Below are positions 48,074-59,200 of a DNA stretch of 64,000 nt, piece after piece (position 1 is the stretch's first letter; each line of letters opens with the position of its first letter). The position numbers and the translations under genes are program-made. Origin of the DNA: Akkermansiaceae bacterium. Lineage in GTDB: Bacteria; Verrucomicrobiota; Verrucomicrobiia; Verrucomicrobiales; Akkermansiaceae. The stretch is taken from the NCBI GenBank assembly GCA_026421245.1, contig JAPKDJ010000012.1, forward strand, positions 1 through 64,000, read 5' to 3'. The notes beneath the pieces are model-generated. The model was given only the letters and a program-made list of their open reading frames with translations, had not been told where the DNA came from and did not search any database.

Positions 48074-49099
48074 ATGTCGGAGTCGTATTTTCAAGAAGCT
48101 GTCACCCCCCCGGAAATTCCGGAAGACATTACCCTCCGCCCCCCCGGATTCGAGGACTTTCATGGCCAAGAAAAGGTCACTGAACGCCTCATGCTCATGG
48201 TTGCCGCCGCCAAGGGGCGCGATGACGTGCTCGAGCACGTCCTCCTCTCCGGCCCTCCCGGATTAGGAAAAACCACCCTCGCCAACATCGTCGCCACTGC
48301 CGTTGGCACCACTCTTCATACGACCTCCGGCCCCCAGATCGAAAAAGCAGGCGACCTCGCCGGCATTCTCACTAACCTTCAACGCGGCGACATTCTCTTC
48401 ATCGACGAGATCCACCGCCTCCACCCCGCCATCGAGGAATACCTCTACCCCGCCATGGAAGACTTCCGGCTAGATATCATCATCGACTCCGGACCCTCCG
48501 CCCGCTCCATCCAGCTTCAACTTCCCAAATTCACCCTCGTCGGCGCCACCACTCGCTCCGGCATGCTCACTTCTCCCCTCCGCTCACGCTTCGGCCTCAT
48601 CAACCGGCTCGACTACTACACCCACGAGCAACTCGCCTTTATCATCGAACGCTCCGCCGCCATTCTCAGCCTCGACATCAAAACCGGTGGAGCTTCCACC
48701 ATCGCATCCCGCTCACGGGGCACCCCCCGCATCGCCAACAACCTCCTCCGTTGGGTCCGCGACTACGCCCAGATCAAAGCCGATGGCATCATCACCGGCC
48801 CCGTCGCCCAAGCCGCCCTCGAAATGATCGAGATCGACGAAGACGGCCTCGATGAAATGGACAAACGCATCCTCGAAGCCATGATCTACAAATTCACCGG
48901 AGGCCCCGTCGGCCTCTCCTCACTCGCCGTCGCCATCGGCGAAGACGCCTCCACTCTCGAAGAAGTCCACGAACCCTTCCTCATCATGCAAGGCTTCGTC
49001 AAACGCACCCCCAGAGGAAGGGTTGCCATGCCCGCCGCCTATGCCAAAATTGGTGCAGACCTCCCCCCCGATACCTCCGGCCAACCAAGCCTTCTTTAA
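48074..49099 (+). CDS. ruvB: Holliday-junction branch-migration helicase subunit RuvB
   Basis: A 341-residue AAA+ motor. Walker A is [11 protein letters not shown], Walker [11 protein letters not shown], and sensor-1 is in [20 protein letters not shown]. The hallmark opening [19 protein letters not shown] is present. The winged-helix C-terminal domain contains [20 protein letters not shown] and the final [10 protein letters not shown]. It drives branch migration with RuvA, which is not in this window. ATG start. It is followed 6 nt later by a Fur-family gene, likely on one transcript. Confidence 0.97.
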   Translation: MSESYFQEAVTPPEIPEDITLRPPGFEDFHGQEKVTERLMLMVAAAKGRDDVLEHVLLSGPPGLGKTTLANIVATAVGTTLHTTSGPQIEKAGDLAGILTNLQRGDILFIDEIHRLHPAIEEYLYPAMEDFRLDIIIDSGPSARSIQLQLPKFTLVGATTRSGMLTSPLRSRFGLINRLDYYTHEQLAFIIERSAAILSLDIKTGGASTIASRSRGTPRIANNLLRWVRDYAQIKADGIITGPVAQAALEMIEIDEDGLDEMDKRILEAMIYKFTGGPVGLSSLAVAIGEDASTLEEVHEPFLIMQGFVKRTPRGRVAMPAAYAKIGADLPPDTSGQPSLL

Positions 49100-49105
49100 T
49101 CAGCC

Positions 49106-49531
49106 ATGTCTCTCCACGACGATCTCCTCCAAAAAGCCCGCTCGGCCGGACTCCGTCGCACCAAGGCGCTCGAAGCCATCCTCACCTGCCTCGCCGACCA
49201 CAACCGGCCCATGACTCTCGCCGAACTCAACTCCTGCGGCCACCTCTCCCAGCAGTGTGACAAAGCCACCGTCTTCCGCCTCCTCCAGCGCCTCAGCGAC
49301 AAAGGAATGGTCCGCCGCCTCGGTCTCCACGAACGCGCCGCCTATTTCACCCTCCTGATCCCGGGTCAACACCGCGACTACCTCATCTGCACCGACTGCG
49401 GCAGCATCGAACCCATCGACGCCCCCTGCCCTGTCCATAAACTCGAAGAAGAAATTCGCCAGGAAACCGGCTTCGTCGACCTCTACCACGAACTCGAATT
49501 CTTCGGCCGCTGCCCTAAATGCGCCGGATAG
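49106..49531 (+). CDS. Fur-family metal-responsive regulator
   Basis: A 141-residue protein. An N-terminal winged helix (SAGLRRTKALEAILTCLADH, with DKATVFRLLQRLSDKGMVRR as recognition helix) is followed by the Fur dimerisation and metal domain. The structural zinc cysteines are Cys112 and Cys115 in CTDCG and a CPKC pair at the end. His residues in the HERAAYF and QHRDYLIC segments are potential sensing ligands. It is shorter than typical Fur and lacks the His-rich tail; it could be Zur, Fur or PerR. Given a zinc-free L36 gene about 1.2 kb away, Zur is an attractive guess but unproven. Confidence 0.88.
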   Translation: MSLHDDLLQKARSAGLRRTKALEAILTCLADHNRPMTLAELNSCGHLSQQCDKATVFRLLQRLSDKGMVRRLGLHERAAYFTLLIPGQHRDYLICTDCGSIEPIDAPCPVHKLEEEIRQETGFVDLYHELEFFGRCPKCAG

Positions 49532-49629
49532 AGAATGGTCAGACTGCCCAAAAATCGCCGACCCCCTGCCCTTGCGGAGCATGCCTTTTACGGACAACGC
49601 ACGGAGGGGCTCCCTCCCGCTCCATAGGC

Positions 49630-52083
49630 TTACTCTCCGGGAACAGTTCCGCATCCAGGCAAGAGAACCTCACGAGGCTTTGCTCCATCACCGGGGCCGA
49701 CTATTCCTCGGGCTTCGAGGATATCAATCATCCTTGCGGCACGGGTGTAGCCGAGTCTGAGACGGCGTTGCAGGAGCGAGGTGCTCGCTTTGCCTTCGGC
49801 ACGGAGAACTTCGATACAGCGCTCGAGGGTTTCCTCGTCCGCATCTGAGACATCGTTCTCTCTCCCTTCGCCTCCTGAGCCACCACTTTCGATGACTTTC
49901 TGGATACTCTCTTCAAACTTTTGCTCACTCTGATTCGCGCAGAAGTTCACGATTTGCTCGACCTCTTCATCCGAGACAAAGGCACCCTGCGCGCGCTCCA
50001 GCTTTGCAGAACCCGGAGGCAGGAAGAGCATGTCGCCCTTGCCCACCAACTTCTCAGCACCTTTGTTATCGAGGATCACGCGACTATCGAGTGACGAGGA
50101 AACCTGGAAGGCAATCCGGCTAGGAATGTTCGCCTTGATGATGCCCGTGACGACATCGGCCCGGGGAGTCTGGGTCGCCACAATGAGATGAATACCAGCA
50201 GCACGAGCCTTCTGCGCAATCCGTGCAATCGCTCCTTCTACATCCGCCGGAGCGGTCTGCATCAAGTCGGCGAGCTCATCAATGATGACTACTATGTAAG
50301 GAAAACGATCAGGCACTTCGAGCTCGTCTTCACGGACCTCGTCATCTTCGGAAGCGATGGGACCAATGTCGCCATCTTCAAAGGCCTTGGCCATCGAGTC
50401 GATTGCTTCTTCATCCACGATAGACGCCAAATCTTCTTGCTCTTCCTCGGTGATCACTTCCTCCTCGGGACGGACCCGGGCATTGAAACTATCAAAATTT
50501 CTCACTCCGAGTTTCGCGAAAATCTTATAGCGACGTTCCATCTCATTGACGCACCAATTCAGAGCACCCACCACTCGCTTGGGATCGGTCACCACGGGCA
50601 CAACCAAGTGTGGTAATTTCGCATAAACCTGCATTTCAACCACCTTCGGGTCGATCATGATAAAGCGGAGTTCATCCGGGCCAAACTTATAGAGAATACT
50701 CGTAATGATGGAGTTGATACAAACTGACTTACCCGCACCCGTGGCACCCGCTACGAGACAGTGAGGCATCGCCGCGAGGTCGCCGACGACAGTATTGCCA
50801 TAAACATCCTTACCGAGGGCGAGAGGGATCTTGCGCTTGGAGCTGCGGAAGGCTTCGTCCTGTAAAAGTTCGCGAAGAGCGACCGCGACACGGTCGTCGT
50901 TGGCAATCTCAATCCCCACCGTGTCTTTGCCAGGAATTGGCGCGAGAATGTTAATGCGCTCTGCTTTCGTGGCACGAGCAAGGTCAGCCTCAAGCTGGGT
51001 GATCCGGCTCACGCGCAGACCAATCGCAGGATATATCTCATAGCGCGTGATCGTTGGGCCACGGGTAATATCCCCAGCGGTGACCTCGACACCAAAGGCG
51101 CGACAGGTTTCGATGATCGTCGTCTGGGTCGCAAGAAGTTCTTCACTAAAGTCCTCCGGTTCAGCTTCATCTTCGTCAAATTCAAGGAGATCAAAACCAG
51201 GCAATTCGTAATCTTCAAACCCTTCGGTACTTAAACCCGTGTGCGTTGGCTTCTTACGCTCAAAAGGACGGGCCCCTGCAATCGGAGTCGTCCTCTTTTG
51301 CGAAGAATCAATAATCTGTGGAGTGGGAGTCTCTCGAAGAGGAAGAACGGCCTGACCATCTTCTTCAACACCAACCACCTCCTTGGAAACCAGCTCATCT
51401 TCTTTCTTGCTTTTCCTGCCTGCTTTCTTCTTAGCCGTTGGCACCAGAGCCACCTTTCCGGACCGGTTCGCGCGCCACTCCTGATAGCACTCACGACTCG
51501 ATTGATACGATGAACGAACAAAAGCCACCGGATGCCATCCCGTCAGAAGGATCAAACTCGCAAGATAAACGCCGATCAAAATAATCGTAGACCCCACCTG
51601 CCCCAAAAGACTGGTAAAGAGATGCTGTCCCAATCCCTCGCCAATCACCCCACCCGACCAACTTCCAAAATGCACCCCCTTGAAGAGCCCAAGAACATTG
51701 AAAAGTGACGCGCTCGCTAACATGAGCACTCCAAAACCTATCATGGTCCGCATCCCCAGACGACTCTTGAACCAAGCCACGGCAATTCCCAACCAGATTG
51801 TTCCCGCTGCGACCAGATAAGCGGCCGCTCCAAAAAGACCAATAAACACCAATCCGATCAAGGCCCCGATTGGCCCAATGAGATTTCTGGTATCTCCATC
51901 CACCGCCCCTTCAGGCGCAAAGCTTCCAACCACGACCCAATCCACAAAATCCACCGGAGTGAATCTCAGTAAAGAGCAAAACACCAAAAGCCCCACCAGG
52001 ATTAAAGCAATCCCGACCACTTCCTGGCCACTCTCTCTCTCCAACACCGCGTGCTGCTTCCTCGGCTTGTTCTGCTTGGCCAT
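49630..52083 (-). CDS. ftsK: DNA translocase FtsK
   Basis: About 817 residues from the ATG giving MAKQNKPRKQHAVLERES; a farther ATG at 52131 is unlikely. Four or five N-terminal membrane spans lie within about 25-185 (VVGIALILVGLLVFCSLL; TIILIGVYLASLILLTGW). A charged linker follows, then the motor: Walker A VAGATGAGKSVCINSI, Walker B YIVVIIDELADLMQ and the FtsK signature IHLIVATQTPRADVVTG. The C-terminal winged-helix gamma domain, from about 745, has ERCIEVLRAEGKASTSLLQR. It anchors at the septum and pumps chromosome DNA toward dif for dimer resolution by XerCD. Confidence 0.96.
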   Translation of the reverse strand: MAKQNKPRKQHAVLERESGQEVVGIALILVGLLVFCSLLRFTPVDFVDWVVVGSFAPEGAVDGDTRNLIGPIGALIGLVFIGLFGAAAYLVAAGTIWLGIAVAWFKSRLGMRTMIGFGVLMLASASLFNVLGLFKGVHFGSWSGGVIGEGLGQHLFTSLLGQVGSTIILIGVYLASLILLTGWHPVAFVRSSYQSSRECYQEWRANRSGKVALVPTAKKKAGRKSKKEDELVSKEVVGVEEDGQAVLPLRETPTPQIIDSSQKRTTPIAGARPFERKKPTHTGLSTEGFEDYELPGFDLLEFDEDEAEPEDFSEELLATQTTIIETCRAFGVEVTAGDITRGPTITRYEIYPAIGLRVSRITQLEADLARATKAERINILAPIPGKDTVGIEIANDDRVAVALRELLQDEAFRSSKRKIPLALGKDVYGNTVVGDLAAMPHCLVAGATGAGKSVCINSIITSILYKFGPDELRFIMIDPKVVEMQVYAKLPHLVVPVVTDPKRVVGALNWCVNEMERRYKIFAKLGVRNFDSFNARVRPEEEVITEEEQEDLASIVDEEAIDSMAKAFEDGDIGPIASEDDEVREDELEVPDRFPYIVVIIDELADLMQTAPADVEGAIARIAQKARAAGIHLIVATQTPRADVVTGIIKANIPSRIAFQVSSSLDSRVILDNKGAEKLVGKGDMLFLPPGSAKLERAQGAFVSDEEVEQIVNFCANQSEQKFEESIQKVIESGGSGGEGRENDVSDADEETLERCIEVLRAEGKASTSLLQRRLRLGYTRAARMIDILEARGIVGPGDGAKPREVLLPGCGTVPGE

Positions 52084-52256
52084 GATCGTAAATCGGGAGC
52101 GACGCCTCCCCCTGAGGGAGAAATGTCTCACAAAGCAAGGTATTGAGGCAAGTATGAACTTTAAAGACCGTTCATAGTCCTGAAAACCAAAATAATGCGC
52201 CGCTCTCCCCTAATGCGTGCTTGCCTGCCTTCTCAGGTCCCGCCAGCCTTCAAGAA

Positions 52257-53189
52257 ATGGAACCTCTTACGTTTCACCCCCTCTATATGACCCGAGTCTG
52301 GGGAGGTCGCTCCCTTGAATCGGTTTATCAGCGCGAACTCCCAGACAGCCAACCCTACGGTGAATCTTGGGAAATCACCGACCGCGAGGAAGAACAGTCT
52401 CTCGTTTCTTCAGGCCAATTCGCGGGAAAGACGCTACATGATCTTTGGACATCCCACCGCGAGGAGGTCTTCGGAGAAGATCTCACCGGCGACCGCTTCC
52501 CCCTTCTCATCAAAATCCTCGACGCCCGCGATGATCTCTCCATCCAGGTTCACCCTCCTCAGGAAATTGCCTCCGATCTCGGAGGCGACCCCAAAACCGA
52601 AATGTGGTATATCGCCGACCGCGATCCCGGAGCCAAGCTCTACATCGGTCTTAAAAATGGTGCCACACGAGCGACTTTCAAAAACTCCCTGATCGACGGA
52701 ACGGTCGAAGAGCAAGTCCACGCCGTGAGCCCTCAACCCGGCGACTCTATCTTCATCCCCTCCGGGAGACTTCACGCCATCGGAGCGGGATTCCTCATCT
52801 ACGAGATCCAGCAAAACTCCGATACCACCTACCGTGTCTTCGACTGGAATCGCATGGGCCTTGACGGCACCCCTCGCGATCTCCACATCAAGGAATCGAT
52901 GGCATCCATCGACTTCGACGATTTCGAGCCTGGCATGGACGCCCCACAGGGTGACACCCTCGCCTCCTGCGAATATTTCGTCATCGATCAACTCGAACTC
53001 AGGGCCGGTGATAAAATTAAAAACAAAAACGACCGCTTCTCCATCATCACCGTCGTTTCCGGCGAGCTCACCTTTGAAAAAGGCCGCCTCTTCCAAACCG
53101 GAGATTTCTTCATCCTCCCCAGAGGAACCGGCGAACTAGTTGCCTCGAACCAAACCAGAATCTTACAGACCTATCTCCCGATTTCGTGA
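52257..53189 (+). CDS. manA: Class I mannose-6-phosphate isomerase, short form
   Basis: A 310-residue enzyme interconverting fructose-6-phosphate and mannose-6-phosphate. The ATG at 52257 gives MEPLTFHPLYMTRVWGGRSL. Zinc-binding residues are visible in LSIQVHPPQE (Gln and His), KTEMWYIAD (Glu) and SGRLHAIGAGFLIYEIQ (His). The length and pattern fit the short bacterial class (about 315). Its stop overlaps the GTG start of the next gene (GTGA), so the two are coupled. It feeds GDP-mannose or mannan metabolism. Confidence 0.93.
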   Translation: MEPLTFHPLYMTRVWGGRSLESVYQRELPDSQPYGESWEITDREEEQSLVSSGQFAGKTLHDLWTSHREEVFGEDLTGDRFPLLIKILDARDDLSIQVHPPQEIASDLGGDPKTEMWYIADRDPGAKLYIGLKNGATRATFKNSLIDGTVEEQVHAVSPQPGDSIFIPSGRLHAIGAGFLIYEIQQNSDTTYRVFDWNRMGLDGTPRDLHIKESMASIDFDDFEPGMDAPQGDTLASCEYFVIDQLELRAGDKIKNKNDRFSIITVVSGELTFEKGRLFQTGDFFILPRGTGELVASNQTRILQTYLPIS

Positions 53190-54823
53190 CCACCATCCAC
53201 ATTTTCGTTCTTTTCGTCCTCATCCAGTCCTGTGCTCTCGCCAAGCTCACTCTGAGCTGGGAGGACAACATCCTCACTCTTCACGCTCCCCACGTTCCTG
53301 GAGAAAAAATCGAGACCTGGTATCTCGAGGCCTATTGTAAACCGGGCTCAAGCGACCGCGATTGGAATCAAACCCTCATCCCGCACCAAACCAAACTCGT
53401 TTCGGCAACTCCGACGAAAATCGAACTCCGCTGCACCCTCTCCGACGGCGTCACCGTCGATCATTTCATCACATCTGACGACGACTCGGTCACTTTCACC
53501 CTGACCGCCCACAACCCAACCTTAAAAGCATCGCAAGCACACTGGGCTCAACCCTGCACTCGTGTCGGTCCATTTACCGGAACGAACAAGGATGCCGACA
53601 AATACACCTACCTTCCCAAAAGTTTCATCTTCCTCGACGGAAAGCAAACTTTCCTGCCCACCAGGAACTGGGTCACCCAGGCCCGATACATCCCGGGACA
53701 GGTCTGGTGTCCCTGTCATGTCGATCGAAACGACGTCAACCCGCGCCCTCTCTCTCTCGATGTTCCCTCAAACGGACTCATTGGCTGTGTCAGCGCCGAC
53801 AACAAATGGCTCTTTGCCACCGCCTGGGAACCCTACCAGGAACTCTTCCAAGGCATCATTCGCTGCATCCATTCTGACTTTCGTATCGGCGGCCTCGCTT
53901 CTGGCGAAACAAAAACCATTCGAGGAAAGTTCTATCTCCTCAAAAACGATCCCGCCGAGCTCCTTCTCCGTTATCAGCATGACTTTCCCTTCCAATCCCG
54001 TGATCAGAAAACCCTCACCCCTCCCGCTACCACCGAGGGACCAGCCACCCCCGGCAAACGAATCTCCATCACTTTAGAAAAATTCAAAGGCACCGACGTC
54101 CACCATACCCTCTACCTTCCCTCCGATTGGGACCCGGCTTGGAGGAGAAAGAACCTCCGCTATCCCCTCATCGTCGAATACTCCGGCAACAAGTTCCTCG
54201 CCTCCGGCTCAACAGGAAGGATCAAAGACTCGGCCCTTGGCTTCGGCCTCACCGGCGGACGGGCTGCCTGGCTTAACCTTCCCTTCATCAGCCCGGACGG
54301 AAAAAAGAATCAACTTACTTGGTGGGGCGACAAAGAAGCCACCATTGCTTACGCCAAAAAAATCGTCCCTAAAATCATTGCAGAGTATGGCATCGACCCA
54401 AACCAAGTGATCCTCTGTGGTTTTTCCCGGGGGGCCATCGCAGTGAACCACATCGGACTTCATGATGATGAAATCGCAAAACTCTGGTCCGCTTTTGTCA
54501 CCCACGACCATTATGACGGAGAACGTGAATGGAGTGGCACCTCATGGGGTAGCCCTTTGGTAGCTTATCGAAAATCCTCAGCCGAACGGCTTGCGCGCAT
54601 CAAGGACCGCCCCGTCCTCATCTGCCAAAACCCCCATCCCTTCCTCATCCGCAACTACCTCAAAACTCAAACCAAACTCGACAACTTCACTTTCCTCCCC
54701 ATCGACACCCGAGCCATCCTTGGGAAGTCCGTCCCCCATCCCCATACCGACCGATGGCCCCTCGTCCCCAGCGAAACCCGCCATCAGGCATGGCGCTGGA
54801 TCGACAAAGTTCTTCGCCATTGA
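53186..54823 (+). CDS. Secreted alpha/beta-hydrolase protein, unknown substrate
   Basis: A 545-residue exported protein starting at GTG; signal peptide MTTIHIFVLFVLIQSCALA. The N-terminal 280 residues are a beta-sandwich-like region, a possible substrate-binding domain. The C-terminal half is an alpha/beta hydrolase: YPLIVEYSGNKFLASGSTG, nucleophile elbow CGFSRGAIAVN (GxSxG), and a His-rich segment near the end (GKSVPHPHTDRWP). It could be an esterase or peptidase-like lipase acting on sugars; the substrate is unknown. Coupled to manA by a 4-nt overlap and convergent with the DUF1501 gene (18 nt). Confidence 0.78.
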   Translation: MTTIHIFVLFVLIQSCALAKLTLSWEDNILTLHAPHVPGEKIETWYLEAYCKPGSSDRDWNQTLIPHQTKLVSATPTKIELRCTLSDGVTVDHFITSDDDSVTFTLTAHNPTLKASQAHWAQPCTRVGPFTGTNKDADKYTYLPKSFIFLDGKQTFLPTRNWVTQARYIPGQVWCPCHVDRNDVNPRPLSLDVPSNGLIGCVSADNKWLFATAWEPYQELFQGIIRCIHSDFRIGGLASGETKTIRGKFYLLKNDPAELLLRYQHDFPFQSRDQKTLTPPATTEGPATPGKRISITLEKFKGTDVHHTLYLPSDWDPAWRRKNLRYPLIVEYSGNKFLASGSTGRIKDSALGFGLTGGRAAWLNLPFISPDGKKNQLTWWGDKEATIAYAKKIVPKIIAEYGIDPNQVILCGFSRGAIAVNHIGLHDDEIAKLWSAFVTHDHYDGEREWSGTSWGSPLVAYRKSSAERLARIKDRPVLICQNPHPFLIRNYLKTQTKLDNFTFLPIDTRAILGKSVPHPHTDRWPLVPSETRHQAWRWIDKVLRH

Positions 54824-54841
54824 TCGCTTTTCCATCCTTCC

Positions 54842-56242
54842 TTAAGTCAGGATATTTTTGATCACTTTCACTCCACCTTCCACCCCAGTCAGCCTCATAT
54901 CGAGCCCTTGGAACTTGTAGCTGAACTTCTCATGATTGATTCCCAACAAATGCAGCATTGTCGCATGAAGATCATGAACCGTCACCACATCCTGAACCGC
55001 GTTGTAGCCAAAGTCATCAGTCGCGCCATGAGTCACTCCGCCTTTGATTCCCCCGCCCGCCATCCAGAGTGAAAACCCTTTGATGTGGTGATCCCGGCCT
55101 GGATTCTTTCCGCCTCCCTGCGACATCGGAGTCCGGCCAAATTCCCCGCCCCAAATGACCAGCGTGTCTTCCAGCATTCCTCGCTGTTTTAAATCATTCA
55201 CCAAGGCCCAACTCGCCTGATCAACTAGTTTCGCAGTGGTCGCCACTCCGTTTTTCACCCCACCGTGGTGGTCCCACCCCCGGTGATAAAGCTGGATAAA
55301 GCGCACTCCCCGCTCGGCGAGTCGACGCGCCAAAAGGCAATTACTTGCAAACGACCCATCACCCGGAGTCGCCCCATACATCTCAAGAGTCTCCTTGGAT
55401 TCCCCTTTCAAATCAACCAACTCGGGAACACTCGCCTGCATTCGGAAGGCCATCTCATACTGGGAAATCTTCGTTGCAATCTCGGGATCATCCACCAGTC
55501 CATTCCGAATCGTATTGAGCCCGTTCACCGCATCGATCACCTGCCGTTGATCAGCACGCCCCACTCCCTTCGGATTCCCCACGTAGAGCACCGGATCCCC
55601 CTTTGAATGGAAGTGGACCCCTTGATACTTACTGGGCAGAAATCCACTGTGCCATTGCCGCGAAGCAATCGGCTGGCTTTGACCTCCCCCGACCGAACTC
55701 AGAACAACATACCCCGGTAAATCTTTTGTCTCACTTCCCAGCCCATACTGGATCCAGGACCCCATGCAGGGGCGCCCCGAAATTTGGGTCCCGCAATTCA
55801 TAAAGGTATGCGCCGGATCATGATTGATCTGCTTGGTCGTCATTGACCGTACAATCGCAATGTCATCAGCCATCTTACCGATGAAAGGAAGCTGCGACGA
55901 AATTTCCTGCCCCGATTGTCCCTGCTTGATAAAATCCCACTGTGGGCCGAGACACTTCAAGGCCTTATTCCCTTGCAACTGCGCAATTGGCTGACCCTTT
56001 GTAATCGACTCTGGCATCGCCTGACCGTGCATCTTTGCCAAAGTGGGTTTGTGATCGAGGGTCTCCAGATGGGAAGGCCCGCCCGCCATACACAGAAAAA
56101 TCACCCTCTTCGCCTTCGGTGATCCTGCCATCTTGATTCCTTCCGGGATATTCCCCGCGAGAAGCTGCCGCTGCAGTGCCAACGCCCCGATCCCCACCGT
56201 GGATCGATTTAAAAAAGTCCGTCTGTTTGTCATCTCAATCAT
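54842..56242 (-). CDS. DUF1501 Tat-exported protein
   Basis: A 466-residue protein with a twin-arginine signal (TNRRTFLNRSTVGIGALALQ). The core shows FLCMAGGPSHLETLDHKPTL, IVRSMTTKQINHDPAHTFMNCGTQ, FIQLYHRGWDHHGGVKNG, VIWGGEFGRTPMSQGGGKNP and GRDHHIKGFSLWMAGGG, as in the DUF1501 family of alkaline-phosphatase-fold proteins. In Planctomycetota and Verrucomicrobiota these sit next to DUF1549/DUF1553 cytochrome-like partners, as here (5-nt gap). Function is unknown; a role in breakdown of complex polymers has been suggested. A nearer ATG at 56233 would also fit. Confidence 0.9.
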   Translation of the reverse strand: MIEMTNRRTFLNRSTVGIGALALQRQLLAGNIPEGIKMAGSPKAKRVIFLCMAGGPSHLETLDHKPTLAKMHGQAMPESITKGQPIAQLQGNKALKCLGPQWDFIKQGQSGQEISSQLPFIGKMADDIAIVRSMTTKQINHDPAHTFMNCGTQISGRPCMGSWIQYGLGSETKDLPGYVVLSSVGGGQSQPIASRQWHSGFLPSKYQGVHFHSKGDPVLYVGNPKGVGRADQRQVIDAVNGLNTIRNGLVDDPEIATKISQYEMAFRMQASVPELVDLKGESKETLEMYGATPGDGSFASNCLLARRLAERGVRFIQLYHRGWDHHGGVKNGVATTAKLVDQASWALVNDLKQRGMLEDTLVIWGGEFGRTPMSQGGGKNPGRDHHIKGFSLWMAGGGIKGGVTHGATDDFGYNAVQDVVTVHDLHATMLHLLGINHEKFSYKFQGLDMRLTGVEGGVKVIKNILT

Positions 56243-56247
56243 GGTTT

Positions 56248-59200
56248 CTAAAATCTCGAAGTCGTTTCGTAAGCATTTAAAATCACTCGTCCGACCTGTC
56301 CCCAGGCAGCCGCTTCTTCCGGAGAAACACCATCTGGAACTGCCCGTTCCCCGGTGGTCAAAAAGGCCTTCGCACCCTCGGGGTCATCTGTGAATTTCTT
56401 CTTTTGCGCCGCGAAAACCTTCTCCAGTAAATCAACCTCCTCTTGCGCTCCTTCGCGTGCAAATGCCTCCAGCATCCCCCACTCGATCTTTGCCCTCACA
56501 CCTCCTTCGTGTTCGGCCATTCTCGCTCCGAAAACGCGCGCCGCCTCCACAAAAATCGGATCGTTCAACATCGCCAAAGCCTGCTGGGGAATGTTTGAGC
56601 GCGCACGTTCAGCCGTGCACTCCTCACGACTTGGCGCATCGAATGCCACCATCGAAGGGTGCGGGAAGGTCCGGCACCAATAGGTGTATACGCTTCGTCG
56701 GTAAAGATCCCTACCATCGCTTTGCTTCCAGATCTTCTTCGGGAAATTCAAGTGCTGCCAGAAACCCGCCGGCTGATAGGGCTTCACACTTGCTCCACCG
56801 ATCTTCTCGTCATTCAAAATCCCAGCAATATTGAGCGCTGCATCGCGAACAAATTCCGCCTCCACCCGCCAACGCCCCTGCCGGGCAATCAGATCATTTG
56901 CAGGATCCTTCTCGCGAAGAAAGGAGCTCACCTCCGATTTCTGCTTGTAGGTCTCGCTCGTCACAATCTTCTTCACCATTCGCTTAAAATCCCAATCGCC
57001 TTCGCGGAAGTCAACGGCGAGCCAGTCGAGCAGTTCAGGATGGGACGGAACCTCGCCCTGGCCTCCAAGATCAGTCACGTTGGACGAAAGTCCCCGCCCG
57101 AAGTAGAGGCGCCACAAACGGTTCATCGTGGATCGCGCAGTAAGCGGGTTTTTCTCGTGTAAGATCCACTTCGCCAAATCGAGTCGGGTCGCCCGTCCTT
57201 CGACCTTCCAGATTTCTTTCTGAAGAAACTCCGGAACCGCCGGCTGCACCACGTCGCCCGAATCATCCATCCAATTGCCACGTGATAAAACCCGCGTCAT
57301 GCGCGGCTTCGGAAGAGCTTCCGATACCAACATCTTTCTAATCCCTCCTTCGATCTTTTTCAGCTCTGCTTCGAGAGAGCTTATTTTGGCTTTTTGGGCC
57401 ACCACCTCAGGCGCAACTTTTAGATAGTAGTCTGCAAGCTGACGCTCTTGCCCGGGATTCCGCTTGGCCGCCAGAAATGCTTCGACCACTTCTGGCGATG
57501 GCCCCAGAGGATCTTCCAAACCGGCATTGTTAATACCAGTCGCCGAAACTCCGAATCTCGCAATAGTATGCCCCACATAATTCGACTGAAAGCGCATGAT
57601 CACTTCAAGATGCTCCCCTGCCTTGAGTTCCACAGGCTTCGTCAAAAAGAAGGCAATCCTTCTCGTTCCTTTACGTCCTTCCGGCTTATCGGCGCCCACG
57701 GCCCATCCGGTATTCTGTTTCCCATCAATCGCGTTTTTCGCAGGATACTCACTCTGCTCCACATCAGCTTTCGCTTGAGAAATCTTGAGCTCCTTCCCTC
57801 CCATTTTCACTTCAACCCCGGTGAGAACAAAGTTCCCGTTGGCGCGCGAGAATCCACCTTTAACCGGGAAGCCTTTGTCTGTATAAGCGTCGATCTTGAT
57901 TCCCGACACCTTCCCTGGTGAAGCGACCTTAAATGAGTAACTCGCTTTGGCGGGAACCTTCCCTCCCTCCAGAACCGTCCCATCTTCTTGCACTTCCAAG
58001 GTCGTTCCTGCCGGTGCTTTCAAGTCGCTCAGTTCAACAGGACGCCAGGCCGTGTTTTTCATTTCACCTTGAGCAAGCCAACGCTTTTCACCCTCTTCAA
58101 CCTTGGCTCGGAACGCCGCATCATTCTTCAAGAGAATCTCAACCTGATTTCCCTCGATTAATTTCGTAAGTTCGGTAATTCGACCCTGTTCTTCCGGAGT
58201 TGGAACCGAGAGATTTGGACGCCGCCTCCCAATCCCAGCCTCCTTGATATCATCAAAGAAGGCCGCCATCGAATAAAAGTCATGTGCCGTAAACGGATCA
58301 TATTTGTGATCGTGGCACTGGGCACAACCGAGCGTCGACCCCAGCCACACCTCGGAAACATTTCGCACTCGATCCGCAGCATAAATGGCACGGTATTCCT
58401 TTTCCTGCGCCCCTCCTTCTTCAGTCGTCTGAAGCAGACGATTATACCCCGATGCCGTCTTCTGCTCCAAAGTCGCATTTGGAAGAAGGTCACCAGCCAG
58501 CTGCTCGATCGTAAAGTCACTGAACGGCTTGTTCTCATTGAAGGCCGAGATCACATAATCCCGGTAGGGTGACACCTCCATCCCATTGTCACTATGATAC
58601 CCGATCGTGTCGGAATACCGGACCAAATCCAGCCACCAAACGGCCATCCGCTCGCCATACTTCGGGTCCACCAAAAAACGATCAACCAGATTTCCCCACG
58701 CTTCAGGCGACTGATCGTTCAAAAACGACTGAGTTTCTTCACTCGCAGGTGGCACTCCACGCAGGTCCCAGGAAAGTCGACGTATCAAAATCTCCTTACC
58801 CGCTGTCGCACTCCCCTTCACACCCGCTGAGTCCCACCTCTTGTTGACAAAATAATCAACTTCCTTCCCACCGGGAGCCTCCTCTTTTTCAAGAGCCTGA
58901 TACGACCAATGCTCCTCATACTCGGCCCCCTGCTCGATCCACTTCTTGAGAATCTCAATCTCCCCAGGGCTCAACGTCTTGTGTGACTTGGGAGGAGGCA
59001 TCATCTCCTTCTTTTTTTTACTAATGATTTTCAAATAAAGTTCCGACTCCTTTACCTTACCCGGAACAACTGCTGCATATCCGCCGAGATCCTGATAAGC
59101 TTCCTCCGGCAAATCCAACCGTAAATCCGACTCCCGCGTCTTGGGATCGGTTCCGTGACAAAAGAAACACTTATCCGAGAGAATCGGACGAACTTCTCTC

